64,000 nt of DNA from Bacteroidota bacterium (GTDB lineage: Bacteria > Bacteroidota > Bacteroidia > Bacteroidales > Paludibacteraceae), in assembly GCA_023459355.1 (NCBI GenBank), contig JAEWUM010000045.1:18465-82464 (forward strand). The letters are read 5' to 3'. The translations under genes and the position numbers were made by a program. Below, piece by piece: positions 37,087 through 44,948 of the stretch. Each line of letters starts with the position of its first letter. The stretch's first letter is position 1. The notes beneath the pieces are model-generated. The model searched no databases and was not told the DNA's origin. It saw only the letters and a list, made by a program, of their open reading frames with translations.

Positions 37087-38292
37087 ATGAGAAATATAAT
37101 GTCTCTTGTTATGATGATTTTAGTTTTTGGATGTGGACAACAAAAGAAAGGTTACATAATGGGAACATACGGTTGTGATGCTGATTTTCTAAGGATTAAC
37201 AATATCGAATATCTTGAGTTGAAAAGTAAGGATGGTCGTGCCAGGGTGCTTGTAGTGCCAAAATATCAGGGAAGGGTCATGACAACTTCGGCTAATGGTA
37301 ACGAAGGAACCAGTTTCGGCTGGATAAACTACAAACTCATTGAGTCGGGAAAAATAAGTCCTCAGTTTAATCCTGTCGGTGGCGAGGAACGTTTCTGGAT
37401 CGGGCCCGAAGGAGGACCATTTTCAATCTATTTCAAACAAGGGCATGAACAGGTGTATGAAAACTGGAAGGTTCCTGCATGTATAGATACTGAAGAGTTT
37501 GGACTTAAGGGAAAAAATGACAGTAGCCTGAAATTCGTAAAAGAGACTACGCTGACAAATGCTTCCGGTACAATATTCGATATCAGCATCGAAAGGACAG
37601 TTTCCTTATTATCGGCGAAGCAGATATCTTCAGCCTTCAATGTTGAAATTTCTGATTCGGTTAGTTTCGTTGGTTATCAGACGGATAACAAAATTACTAA
37701 TAAAGGAAATACTGCATGGACAAAAGAAAGCGGATTACTTTCCATCTGGATGTTGGGGATGTTTAACCCGACACCAACGACGACTGTGTTCATTCCCTAT
37801 AACTCAGAAACGAAAGGTACTGTGGTAAATGATGATTATTTCGGGAAAGTACCTGCCAATCGGTTGAAAACAGAGGATGGTTTTATTTACTTCAAAATTG
37901 ACGGAGCCTGCCGCACGAAGATCGGTGTTTCTCCTGAACGCGCGACCGGGATTTGCGGAAGTTATGATTCACAAAAGAAGGTGCTTACGGTGCTTTGGTG
38001 CACTGTGCCATCAACACCACAGGAATATGTCAATTCTAAATGGGGTGAACAGGAAAATCCTTATGAGGGTGATCTCATCAATTCATATAATGACGGTCCA
38101 ACAGAAGATGGTACTGTGATGGGTCCTTTTTATGAAATCGAAACATCTTCACCTGCAGCCGCGTTAACATCCGGGCAATCAATACAACACATACAACGTG
38201 TTGTACATTTCTCCGGAAAAGAGGATGAACTGGCAGTTATCGTTCAAAAGATTTTTAATATTGATTTAAATACAATCGCTTCCAGATTTTAA
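37087..38292 (+). CDS. DUF6786-like lipoprotein
   Basis: 401 residues. The signal peptide ends in VFGCGQQ, a lipobox. The rest is an all-beta protein with YLELKSKDGRARVLVVPKY, GRVMTTSANGNEGTSFGWIN, NPVGGEERFWIGPEGGPFSI and ICGSYDSQKKVLTVLWCTVP. I associate this pattern with DUF6786, a family found next to sugar transporters and isomerases; a mutarotase-like fold is possible, given the GGEERFWIGPEGG segment. No function is established. It is 77 bases after the MFS gene and 9 bases before fucP, so an exported sugar mutarotase serving FucP is a reasonable guess. Confidence 0.65.
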   Translation: MRNIMSLVMMILVFGCGQQKKGYIMGTYGCDADFLRINNIEYLELKSKDGRARVLVVPKYQGRVMTTSANGNEGTSFGWINYKLIESGKISPQFNPVGGEERFWIGPEGGPFSIYFKQGHEQVYENWKVPACIDTEEFGLKGKNDSSLKFVKETTLTNASGTIFDISIERTVSLLSAKQISSAFNVEISDSVSFVGYQTDNKITNKGNTAWTKESGLLSIWMLGMFNPTPTTTVFIPYNSETKGTVVNDDYFGKVPANRLKTEDGFIYFKIDGACRTKIGVSPERATGICGSYDSQKKVLTVLWCTVPSTPQEYVNSKWGEQENPYEGDLINSYNDGPTEDGTVMGPFYEIETSSPAAALTSGQSIQHIQRVVHFSGKEDELAVIVQKIFNIDLNTIASRF

Positions 38293-38301
38293 TAATCGGC
38301 T

Positions 38302-39759
38302 ATGGAAAATCAACGCATCATTCCGAAGGGAATTATTTTCCCGTTCGTACTGCTCACAACACTTTTTTTTGCATGGGCAGTCCCCAATAACCTGACGGAT
38401 ACCATGCTTGCCGCGTTCAAAAGGATTATGAGTCTGACGGATTCCAAAACAGCCTGGATTCAGGTTGTTTGTTACTTGTTGGGTTATGGCTTTTTTGCGA
38501 TTCCGGGAGCCTATTTCATAAAAAAGTATTCTTATAAATCGGGAGTGATGTTAGGCCTGGGTATGTATGCTTTAGGGGCTTTTATGTTTTATCCTGCAAT
38601 GTTCAGCTCTCAGGTAAATATGAATGTAAGTTTTATAATGTACCTGTTTGCAATATTCATTCTTTTTGCTGGTCTTTCAGTTTTGGAGACTTCAGCAAAT
38701 TCATATGTATTTGCAATAGGACCCGCAGAAACAGCAACACGGCGTCTTAATTTTGCTCAATCGTTCAATCCTTTTGGAGCAATTACCGGAGTGGTAATCA
38801 GTCAGATATTTGTCCTTTCACAATTGAATACCAAAAGTGCTTTCGAACGGGCATCTCTTCCGGCAGAGGAGTTGTTAGCCATTCAAACGGATGAACTTAG
38901 GGCTGTGACAACCACCTATGTTGTGGTTGGACTGGTTATGCTGATTCTGTTAATAGCTTTTTTTCTGACGAAAATGCCCGACTTGAAAGAGGATAATAAA
39001 AGTTTTAATTTAGGACCTGCTCTGCGAAGGCTTTTAAAGAATAAAAATTATATCTGGGGAGTGATTGCTCAGTTCTTTTATGTTGGAGCACAAATTGCAG
39101 TCTGGTCATTCGTTATCAGATACGCAATGCAACAACTGAATCTTGACCTTGTGATTAAACAGCTTGGTGACAATCCTGCAACCTTAGATATTACTAATGC
39201 GTTGAGAAATGTGGAACCTGTTGCACAATTCTTTTACATTTTGTGCGAAAAAATAGGGCTGGATGCTTTGTTACCCCGAACAGCAGAACAGGCTGCAGCA
39301 ACATATTATATTATTTCTTTGATTTTATTTGTGATTGCCCGCTTTGTCTCAACAGCACTCATGAAATATATTAAGCCTGTAAACTTACTATCGGTATTAG
39401 CTATCATGGCAGTCATTTGTACATTGATTACTATCTATGCGGATGGTATTTTCGGAGTTTATGCACTTGTAGGAATTTCAGGCTGCATGTCGCTGATGTT
39501 CCCAACTATCTATGGAATTGGAATTTCCGGGCTTGGCGACGATACGAAAATGGGTGGCGCTGGAATGGTTATGGCAATAGCCGGTGCCGCCGTATTAACC
39601 CAGATACAGGGAATCGTCTCTGATCAATTAAAGAATATTCAACTGGCATATTGGGTGCCAGCAATTGGATTTATTATCATTTCATATTACGGTCTGTTTG
39701 TTTGCAGAAAACACGCTAATGAAACGAATAAACATAATTTAATTAACAATCATCAATAG
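38302..39759 (+). CDS. fucP: L-fucose:H+ symporter-type sugar permease
   Basis: 485 residues, about twelve membrane helices, inner membrane. It opens IFPFVLLTTLFFAWAVPNNL, with the family features CYLLGYGFFAIPGAYFIKKY and LSVLETSANSYVFAIGP. The Asp/Glu-bearing first half is typical of FucP. The middle loop (about 285-330) is longer than in E. coli FucP. Known FucP proteins carry L-fucose and also D-arabinose, so the assignment fits either an L-fucose or a D-arabinose role. It sits between the DUF6786 lipoprotein and the ribulokinase, with gaps of 9 and 12 bases. Confidence 0.9.
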   Translation: MENQRIIPKGIIFPFVLLTTLFFAWAVPNNLTDTMLAAFKRIMSLTDSKTAWIQVVCYLLGYGFFAIPGAYFIKKYSYKSGVMLGLGMYALGAFMFYPAMFSSQVNMNVSFIMYLFAIFILFAGLSVLETSANSYVFAIGPAETATRRLNFAQSFNPFGAITGVVISQIFVLSQLNTKSAFERASLPAEELLAIQTDELRAVTTTYVVVGLVMLILLIAFFLTKMPDLKEDNKSFNLGPALRRLLKNKNYIWGVIAQFFYVGAQIAVWSFVIRYAMQQLNLDLVIKQLGDNPATLDITNALRNVEPVAQFFYILCEKIGLDALLPRTAEQAAATYYIISLILFVIARFVSTALMKYIKPVNLLSVLAIMAVICTLITIYADGIFGVYALVGISGCMSLMFPTIYGIGISGLGDDTKMGGAGMVMAIAGAAVLTQIQGIVSDQLKNIQLAYWVPAIGFIIISYYGLFVCRKHANETNKHNLINNHQ

Positions 39760-39771
39760 TCAAAGAATAAT

Positions 39772-41421
39772 ATGGTTTTACAATCATTCGTCATCGGCAT
39801 CGACTACGGATCCGACTCCGTGCGTGCCATTTTAGTCAACGTAGCAAACGGCGAGGAACTTGCTGTTTCCGTCTTCGAATATCCTCGCTGGAAGAAAGGC
39901 TTGTATTGTAATCCGGCCGGTAATCAGTTTCGGCAACATCCGCAGGATTACCTCGAAGGACTGGAATTTACTGTGCGGGAAGTCTTGAAGCAATGTCCGG
40001 GAGCCGCTGAACAGGTGAAAGCCATTTCTATTGATACTACAGGCTCTACGCCTGTTGCGGTAAATGAAAATGGAACGCCGCTGGCATTGCTTCCGGAATT
40101 TACCGAAAATCCCAACGCGATGTTCGTGTTGTGGAAGGACCACACGGCCATCAAAGAAGCGGATGAAATTAATGCATTGGCACGTAGCTGGGGTGGGATA
40201 GACTTCACAAAATATTCAGGTGGTATTTATTCTTCAGAATGGTTTTGGGCAAAAATGCTGCATGTGACACGGGAAGATGCCGCGGTTGCCGGTGCTGCCT
40301 TTTCGTGGATGGAACATTGCGACTGGCTTCCGGCTCTGTTAACCGGGAATAATCAGCCACAACAGTATAAAAGAAGCCGGTGTGCTGCCGGTCATAAAGC
40401 GATGTGGCACGCCGACTGGGGCGGATTTCCTCCGGCTGAATTTCTTACTTTGCTGGATGAGCGTTTGGCAGTTATTCGTCAGAATATGTGTGATGAAACC
40501 CTCACCAGTGATGTTGCCGCTGGTTGTTTGTTGGATACATGGGCGCAACGGCTGGGTTTGCCGACCTCGACCTTGGTAGGTGTAGGGGCGCTGGATGCTC
40601 ACTTTGGTGCAGTGGGCGGGGAGATTAAGCCTTATTACCTGAGCAAGGTCATTGGTACTTCTACCTGCGATATGCTGATTGCTCCGGAAGCGGAAATGAA
40701 AGATGTGCTCGTGCGGGGTATAAGCGGACAGGTGGATGGCTCCATTGTCCCGGGCATGATAGGCATGGAAGCCGGACAGTCGGCCTTCGGTGATATTTAC
40801 GCCTGGTATAAAAATCTGCTGATGTGGCCGCTGATGAATATCTTTCCTGATATCACCGATCCGGTTAAACACAAGCAATTGGTCGATGAATATGCTTCGC
40901 GCATGCTTCCGGAGTTAACCCGGTTCGCGGAAAAGATTCCGGCTGGTGAAAGTAGTGTTATGGCACTCGACTGGATGAATGGTCGCCGTACACCCGACGC
41001 AGACCAGACCCTGAAAGGAGTTATTGCCGGATTAACACTGGGTTCGGATGCTCCCCGGATTTTCCGTGCGTTGGTGGAAGCTACTGCTTTCGGCTCAAGA
41101 GCCATCATCGAACGTTTCCGTGAGGAAGGTATTCCTATCAGTGGCGTAATTGCACTGGGAGGTATCGCGAAGAAATCGCCTTTCGTGATGCAAATATTAG
41201 CCAATGTGCTGAATATGCCTATTCAGGTGGCTGCCTCAGAACAAACCTGTGCATTGGGCGCTGCCATGTTTGCAGCCGTTGTCGCGGGAGTTTATCCGGA
41301 TATTGCTCATGCACAGTTCGTGATGGGAAAAGGATTTGAGAAAACGTATGTGCCGCAGCCGGAGCAGGTTACGGTTTATCAGGAGTTGTACGTGGGGTAT
41401 CAGGAGTTGGGGCATCTCTAA
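39772..41421 (+). CDS. araB: Ribulokinase (FGGY family)
   Basis: 549 residues, close to E. coli AraB. N-terminal IGIDYGSDSVRAILVNVANG and the ribulokinase stretch YPRWKKGLYCNPAGNQFRQH, AISIDTTGSTPVAV, FVLWKDHTA, SWMEHCDWLPALLTG, GVGALDAHFGAVGGEI, VIGTSTCDMLIAPE, DWMNGRRTPDADQTLKG and the FGGY-type GVIALGGIAKKSPFVMQIL are all present. It phosphorylates ribulose to ribulose 5-phosphate. E. coli AraB is reported to accept both D- and L-ribulose. No araA or araD gene lies nearby; with fucI in the operon it would fit D-ribulose made from D-arabinose. It is the last gene of the PUL and is visibly more G/C-rich than the SusCD part. Confidence 0.92.
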   Translation: MVLQSFVIGIDYGSDSVRAILVNVANGEELAVSVFEYPRWKKGLYCNPAGNQFRQHPQDYLEGLEFTVREVLKQCPGAAEQVKAISIDTTGSTPVAVNENGTPLALLPEFTENPNAMFVLWKDHTAIKEADEINALARSWGGIDFTKYSGGIYSSEWFWAKMLHVTREDAAVAGAAFSWMEHCDWLPALLTGNNQPQQYKRSRCAAGHKAMWHADWGGFPPAEFLTLLDERLAVIRQNMCDETLTSDVAAGCLLDTWAQRLGLPTSTLVGVGALDAHFGAVGGEIKPYYLSKVIGTSTCDMLIAPEAEMKDVLVRGISGQVDGSIVPGMIGMEAGQSAFGDIYAWYKNLLMWPLMNIFPDITDPVKHKQLVDEYASRMLPELTRFAEKIPAGESSVMALDWMNGRRTPDADQTLKGVIAGLTLGSDAPRIFRALVEATAFGSRAIIERFREEGIPISGVIALGGIAKKSPFVMQILANVLNMPIQVAASEQTCALGAAMFAAVVAGVYPDIAHAQFVMGKGFEKTYVPQPEQVTVYQELYVGYQELGHL

Positions 41422-41464
41422 TCTTGCCTGTATACGATTTCGACTACAAAAGCCTAAAGAATTT

Positions 41465-42553
41465 TTATTGTTTTGAATTTGAGACAAGTTCATTTATTTC
41501 CTGAATAATTTTTTTAGCACGGTGCTTGTTAAGTCCTGTTTTTTCACCTACAACCAACATGTCTTTAATAGTTGGCTCCCCATTGCCATTGACAGTCGTT
41601 GTGTGGTAACCATTAAACCCGGCGCTCGGTAGCAGGTCGTATGCCGGAGAAAGTTTCCATTCGTTGTTTATTAATTGAAATGAAAAATTTTTTGCATGGT
41701 CATCACGATTTTTTATGGCAACATTGAACGCCATCAAACGAAAAAGCGCGTAAACTTCTTCCATGTTTCTGGTCAGGATATGACATAATTTCAATAAAGC
41801 TTCATAGTCCAGACTGGGTTCCCGGTAATTAGCATTTAATAATCCGGCTGCGCTAACAGTATGTGTTTTCCCTGAATGGCTTCTGTCGAAACGCTCCACT
41901 CCAAAATATTTTTCTTCAAATAAGTTGGTTTCAGGCATATTAATACCACATTTCTTAGCTAATAAGGAGTAATTGTATTCTATTTTCCCGATATTGTCGG
42001 GATCCATTGTTGCTTTAAATTTAACGAGCCACTCCTTGCCATCAATTTTCACGAAAACTTTAGGTCGAGCACCACCAGAAGAGCCTCCATATTTATACAA
42101 AGTGTCAAGAGTCTCGCCATTATAATCGGTTGTCAATACTTTCTCGGCTTCAGTCGCCAGGTTATCAAAATTGATAATTTCATCTGTTGTCGATTTACTG
42201 TAATCAGGTCGATATTCCAATGCGCCACGTCCGGTACTCCCTACCAATGCAAATCGTTGAAGGAGCGTTAGTTTTGTAGAATCAATTCCTTTGCTTTTTA
42301 GGTATCTGTCGAGAATAAGATTACCCCAACCATCAGGCAAACTATCATCAAACACTCCAAATCCTCCATTAAAAGGAATACGTTTCGCGACAAACACACC
42401 CGATTTGAGAGGGAGGTTAAATGGAGAAATAGATACTCCGGATGCTAAATAGGCAGGTTCATATTCAAATGCACAAAGAGCCTCAGGGGTTAATGCAATC
42501 TGCCCGACTTTAATCCCGTTCATGAAAACTTCTGTTATCTTAATCTCATTCAT
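41465..42553 (-). CDS. hipA: HipA family Ser/Thr kinase (toxin-like)
   Basis: 362 residues, full HipA length. The N-terminal domain (VFMNGIKVGQIALTPEALCAFEYE) and kinase core are intact: FVAKRIPFNGGFGVFDDSLPDGW split by short loops, the P-loop-like VGSTGRGALEYRP (with the Ser that is autophosphorylated in E. coli HipA), DGKEWLVKFKA, VERFDRSH, the catalytic loop NRDDHAKNFSF and the metal-binding SPAYDLLPSAG. Known HipA phosphorylates glutamyl-tRNA synthetase and induces persistence. It overlaps the upstream HTH gene by 8 bases and converges on araB with a 43-base gap. Confidence 0.92.
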   Translation of the reverse strand: MNEIKITEVFMNGIKVGQIALTPEALCAFEYEPAYLASGVSISPFNLPLKSGVFVAKRIPFNGGFGVFDDSLPDGWGNLILDRYLKSKGIDSTKLTLLQRFALVGSTGRGALEYRPDYSKSTTDEIINFDNLATEAEKVLTTDYNGETLDTLYKYGGSSGGARPKVFVKIDGKEWLVKFKATMDPDNIGKIEYNYSLLAKKCGINMPETNLFEEKYFGVERFDRSHSGKTHTVSAAGLLNANYREPSLDYEALLKLCHILTRNMEEVYALFRLMAFNVAIKNRDDHAKNFSFQLINNEWKLSPAYDLLPSAGFNGYHTTTVNGNGEPTIKDMLVVGEKTGLNKHRAKKIIQEINELVSNSKQ

Positions 42554-42863
42554 TTCTAGAACCTCTTTTTCTTTTTTTTACTGCTTGTCTTTTCAAAACA
42601 TCATCAATGCTTTGATATGATTGCTGAATAAATAAATTGGAAAAGCCTTCCGTATCGTCTAATGCAATAGAACATAAAATAAGATTATGTAATGTAATAT
42701 CTCCGGTACTTTCAAATTTACGATAGGCATCATATCCGACACCTGCACGTTTGGCAAAAGCTTTTTGTGTAAGATTCCTTTCAAGTCTTCTTTCCTTTAC
42801 TCTTTCTGCAATCCCTTTGAGAATTGAGTTCGGAGAATTGTTTATAATTGTGTCAATGTACAT
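42546..42863 (-). CDS. hipB: HipB-like XRE-family HTH antitoxin
   Basis: 105 residues. A helix-turn-helix lies at about 18-75: IAERVKERRLERNLTQKAFA, then KRAGVGYDAYRKFESTGDI. The C-terminal tail is basic (AVKKRKRGSRN). The overlap with hipA fits an antitoxin-first hipBA operon in which HipB binds HipA and the promoter. A short upstream spacer holds a TAnnTTTG box. Confidence 0.88.
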   Translation of the reverse strand: MYIDTIINNSPNSILKGIAERVKERRLERNLTQKAFAKRAGVGYDAYRKFESTGDITLHNLILCSIALDDTEGFSNLFIQQSYQSIDDVLKRQAVKKRKRGSRNE

Positions 42864-42908
42864 AGTTATAAAGATATAGCAGGATTATTATGCTTTATTA
42901 CACAATTA

Positions 42909-42940
42909 CAAAGATAAGGATAATTAGTGATAATTACAAT
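42909..42940 (-). promoter_or_regulatory. Putative hipBA promoter
   Basis: Read on the minus strand, TATCTTTG (42909-42916) fits TAnnTTTG, and ATTG (42937-42940) stands 20 bases upstream as a -33 box. The start codon lies about 45 bases downstream. Confidence 0.5.
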
Positions 42941-42967
42941 AGTTTGTACGATGATTTTTATTTCAAG

Positions 42968-43000
42968 AGACCTGTCAGGTTTTTAAAACCTGACAGGTCT
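42968..43000. repeat. 33-bp inverted repeat
   Basis: AGACCTGTCAGGTTTT and AAAACCTGACAGGTCT are exact reverse complements with a one-base spacer. From memory, this sequence type is frequent between genes in Bacteroidota genomes. As RNA it would be a strong hairpin in either direction. Confidence 0.9.
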
Positions 43001-43041
43001 GAAAGTACAGATAAATTATTAATGCGAATCAGTAGTAGAAA

Positions 43042-43255
43042 ATTAGATCCCTCACTTCCGTTCGGGATGACAATTTTCACTTTATTAATATTGCCCGTCG
43101 GCAGAAGTCTGTAAAACTATTCTATTTTTGCAACGACGGGTGCTATGGTTTCCGAACCGTCGCCGTAAAGAATCTAATTGTAAATGGAAAGATGGTGCGA
43201 CGGTATTTGACCTCTCTGAATCGTTGTCATCCCGAACGGAAGTGAGGGATCTAAT
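43042..43255. mobile_element. MITE-like element with 32-bp perfect inverted ends
   Basis: The arms 43042-43073 and 43224-43255 are exact reverse complements over 32 bases (core CCCTCACTTCCGTTCGGGAT and its complement). They enclose 150 bases without a transposase gene. The arm sequence is related to repeat fragments at about 980-1125. I could not make out a clear target-site duplication. It may be a non-autonomous element or simply two oppositely oriented dispersed repeats. Confidence 0.55.
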
Positions 43256-43296
43256 AGAGTGCAGCGAAGAATCTAATAAACTTTACCGGACAACAA

Positions 43297-43665
43297 TTAT
43301 GAATCTTCTTTTACAGCAAAGGGCGCAAGGTTATCCTGAATCTTGTAGATAACCAGTTGATTTCCTGCTTTGAATATCCTCTCGATCAATCTAACCTGTA
43401 TTTTGTCGCAATCTCCCTTGATTTCCACGTTTCCACCAGGGGTGATGACCGTGTTGCTTTGCCGGCTCATACCATCGAAGAAACTCTAGGTGGACGGAAG
43501 TTTCGATTTGAGTTTTACCAGTTCAACGTTTTTCAATACCGGTTCCATACGGGTTTCACCACACATGGTATAGCTCAACCTGTGTTGAGCCGGGTTGAAG
43601 ATATCCTGGTAGTTTCCGAAAACACCCTTGATGGTGGGACGTACCTTGAATAGTGGCGTGTTGAC
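43297..43665 (-). pseudogene. Decayed HU-like/DUF4469 DNA-binding protein gene
   Basis: The minus-strand frame ending at the TAA at 43297-43299 reads NTPLFKVRPTIKGVFGNYQD, then IFNPAQHRLSYTMCGETRME, closely resembling the intact DUF4469 protein at 3730 (STPLFRYRTSISGTF, FDPDRH). It then meets an in-frame TAG at 43486-43488 and continues FFDGMSRQSNTVITPGGNVE, typical of the DUF4469 linker and Ig-like start. The N-terminal half of the HU-like domain is missing beyond about 43665 and the C-terminal part is abnormal. This is a truncated, stop-interrupted remnant. Confidence 0.75.
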
Positions 43666-43695
43666 TGTAAATTTGTAAATTGTTTTTCTTCAACC

Positions 43696-43726
43696 TTGGA
43701 AATGAAATAAATTTTCCTTACATTTG
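43696..43726 (+). promoter_or_regulatory. Putative promoter of the surface-protein operon
   Basis: TACATTTG at 43719-43726 fits TAnnTTTG, with TTG at 43696-43698 exactly 20 bases upstream as the -33 box. The lipoprotein start codon is 31 bases downstream. Confidence 0.6.
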
Positions 43727-43756
43727 TTTTCTATTTGTTCCTACTATATCATTGCT

Positions 43757-44944
43757 ATGAATTTAAAGGTGCTTATACAACTGTTTATCATGGTCATCCT
43801 CATGACCATAGCTGGTTGTAAGCCCGACATAGAAGAGCCTGAAATAAACCCTCCCGATACAGAAGAACCCGACGACGAAGATCCTGACAACGAAGACCCA
43901 GATGATGAAAATGCAGCATTGGTGCTGGTTGCTGCCATACATTTTACGTGTGACAAAGATGCGCAGTTAATTGTAATTCAGACCAGTGGTGACTGGAGTA
44001 TAAGTGCTGCTGAAAGCTGGATTCAGTGTACGCAAACATCCGGTAAAGGGAAAACCGGTATTTTGGTGGGCGCAACGGCAAATAATGGTTTCCAGCGAAA
44101 ATCTAATCTAATCATCAGCTCGGGTACCAGGAAGGATACGGTGGTTGTCAGTCAGGCTGGCGCACCGAAAATTAATATATCCGTCGGAGAGGTGACTTTC
44201 AACATGGTACTGGTGGAAGCCGGTAGCTTTGTACGGTCTGCTTATGGCAGTAGTTATTATACGCACACCGTGGAACTGGATAGTTTTTATATTGCTGATG
44301 TTGAAGTGACAAATGCATTGTGTAAAGCGGTGACCGGGGTGTTACCTTACGACACGATGACTACTTCAGCCAAAGATAATCCGATATATACCGCAGCTTC
44401 TTTGCCTGTTTGCCACATTTCCTACCAGGATATTGTAACGCATTTTCTTCCTGCATTAAAACAAAAAACACTGTATGATTTTAGGCTGCCAACGGAAGCC
44501 GAATGGGAAATGGCAGCCCGGGGTGGTAAGTATTCCAAACAATATATCTATGCAGGGAGCAATCAAATTGATGAAATTGCCTGGACGGACTCGAATGCTG
44601 GGTGGATAAAACATCCTGCTGGTACTTTGAAACCGAATGAGTTGGGGTTGTACGACATGAGTGGAAATGTAAGTGAGTGGTGTAGCGATTGGTATGGTGA
44701 CTATCCTAATGAAACGGTGAAAAATCCGCAAGGCCCGGCTACGGGTGACCTACGGGTGATTCGTGGCGGAAATTTCATTAGCAGTGCTTCGTTTAGTGAC
44801 AATGTGCAATGTAGAACCGATTACCGGGAATATCTGGTACCTTCCTGTTATGAAGTTACATGGCCGGGTACCGAATACGAGAGAGTTAGTTTCAGATGTG
44901 AAACGGTTGGATTCAGACTGGCCTTGTCTGTCCCCAAAAATTGA
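43757..44944 (+). CDS. Lipoprotein with BACON-like and formylglycine-generating-enzyme-like domains
   Basis: 395 residues from the ATG at 43757; an upstream ATG at 43724 lies in the promoter box. The signal peptide ends MTIAGCKPD, a lipobox. A Pro/Asp/Glu-rich linker (EEPDDEDPDNEDPDDE) is followed by a BACON-like domain (about 50-140, GDWSISAAESWIQCTQTSGK) and an FGE/sulfatase-modifying-factor domain (about 150-395: FNMVLVEAGSFV, FRLPTEAEWEMAARGG, LGLYDMSGNVSEWCSDWYGD, VIRGGNFISS, VGFRLAL). The reactive cysteine expected after the GGS-type motif is absent, so it is probably a non-catalytic binding or structural protein at the surface. Confidence 0.85.
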   Translation: MNLKVLIQLFIMVILMTIAGCKPDIEEPEINPPDTEEPDDEDPDNEDPDDENAALVLVAAIHFTCDKDAQLIVIQTSGDWSISAAESWIQCTQTSGKGKTGILVGATANNGFQRKSNLIISSGTRKDTVVVSQAGAPKINISVGEVTFNMVLVEAGSFVRSAYGSSYYTHTVELDSFYIADVEVTNALCKAVTGVLPYDTMTTSAKDNPIYTAASLPVCHISYQDIVTHFLPALKQKTLYDFRLPTEAEWEMAARGGKYSKQYIYAGSNQIDEIAWTDSNAGWIKHPAGTLKPNELGLYDMSGNVSEWCSDWYGDYPNETVKNPQGPATGDLRVIRGGNFISSASFSDNVQCRTDYREYLVPSCYEVTWPGTEYERVSFRCETVGFRLALSVPKN

Positions 44945-44948
44945 TGAT

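Larger units (their letters stand above)
42864..43296. other. Repeat-rich intergenic region
   Basis: No convincing gene: the open frames here are short, have no recognisable product and run through repeats. The region holds the hipBA promoter, a 33-bp inverted repeat (42968-43000) and a MITE-like element with 32-bp arms (43042-43255). Inside that element are two further short stems: CCCGTCG/CGACGGG at 43094-43140 and ACCGTCGC/GCGACGGT at 43156-43204. A TATTTTTG box at 43123-43130 could start a small transcript. Confidence 0.7.

Noticed and set aside
40339..40878. 179-codon minus-strand frame within araB
   Set aside because: It lies entirely opposite a well-conserved ribulokinase region in G/C-rich codons and has no recognisable product.
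5915..41421. Plain Neu5Ac (nan) operon or plain L-fucose operon
   Set aside because: The aldolase and the isomerase/permease each suggest one of these, but the obligatory next steps (NanE/RokA; FucK/FucA) are absent from the run while a ribulokinase is present. Both remain possible if those genes lie elsewhere.
42890..43352. Small + strand open frames between hipB and the DUF4469 remnant
   Set aside because: They run through inverted repeats and dispersed repeats and encode no recognisable protein.
43357..43653. 98-codon + strand frame opposite the DUF4469 remnant
   Set aside because: The protein similarity is on the minus strand; the + frame has no family match.
44763..44948. Longer start for the small T9SS protein
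   Set aside because: The extension overlaps the preceding gene and would place the signal peptide internally; the ATG at 44949 gives a proper signal start.
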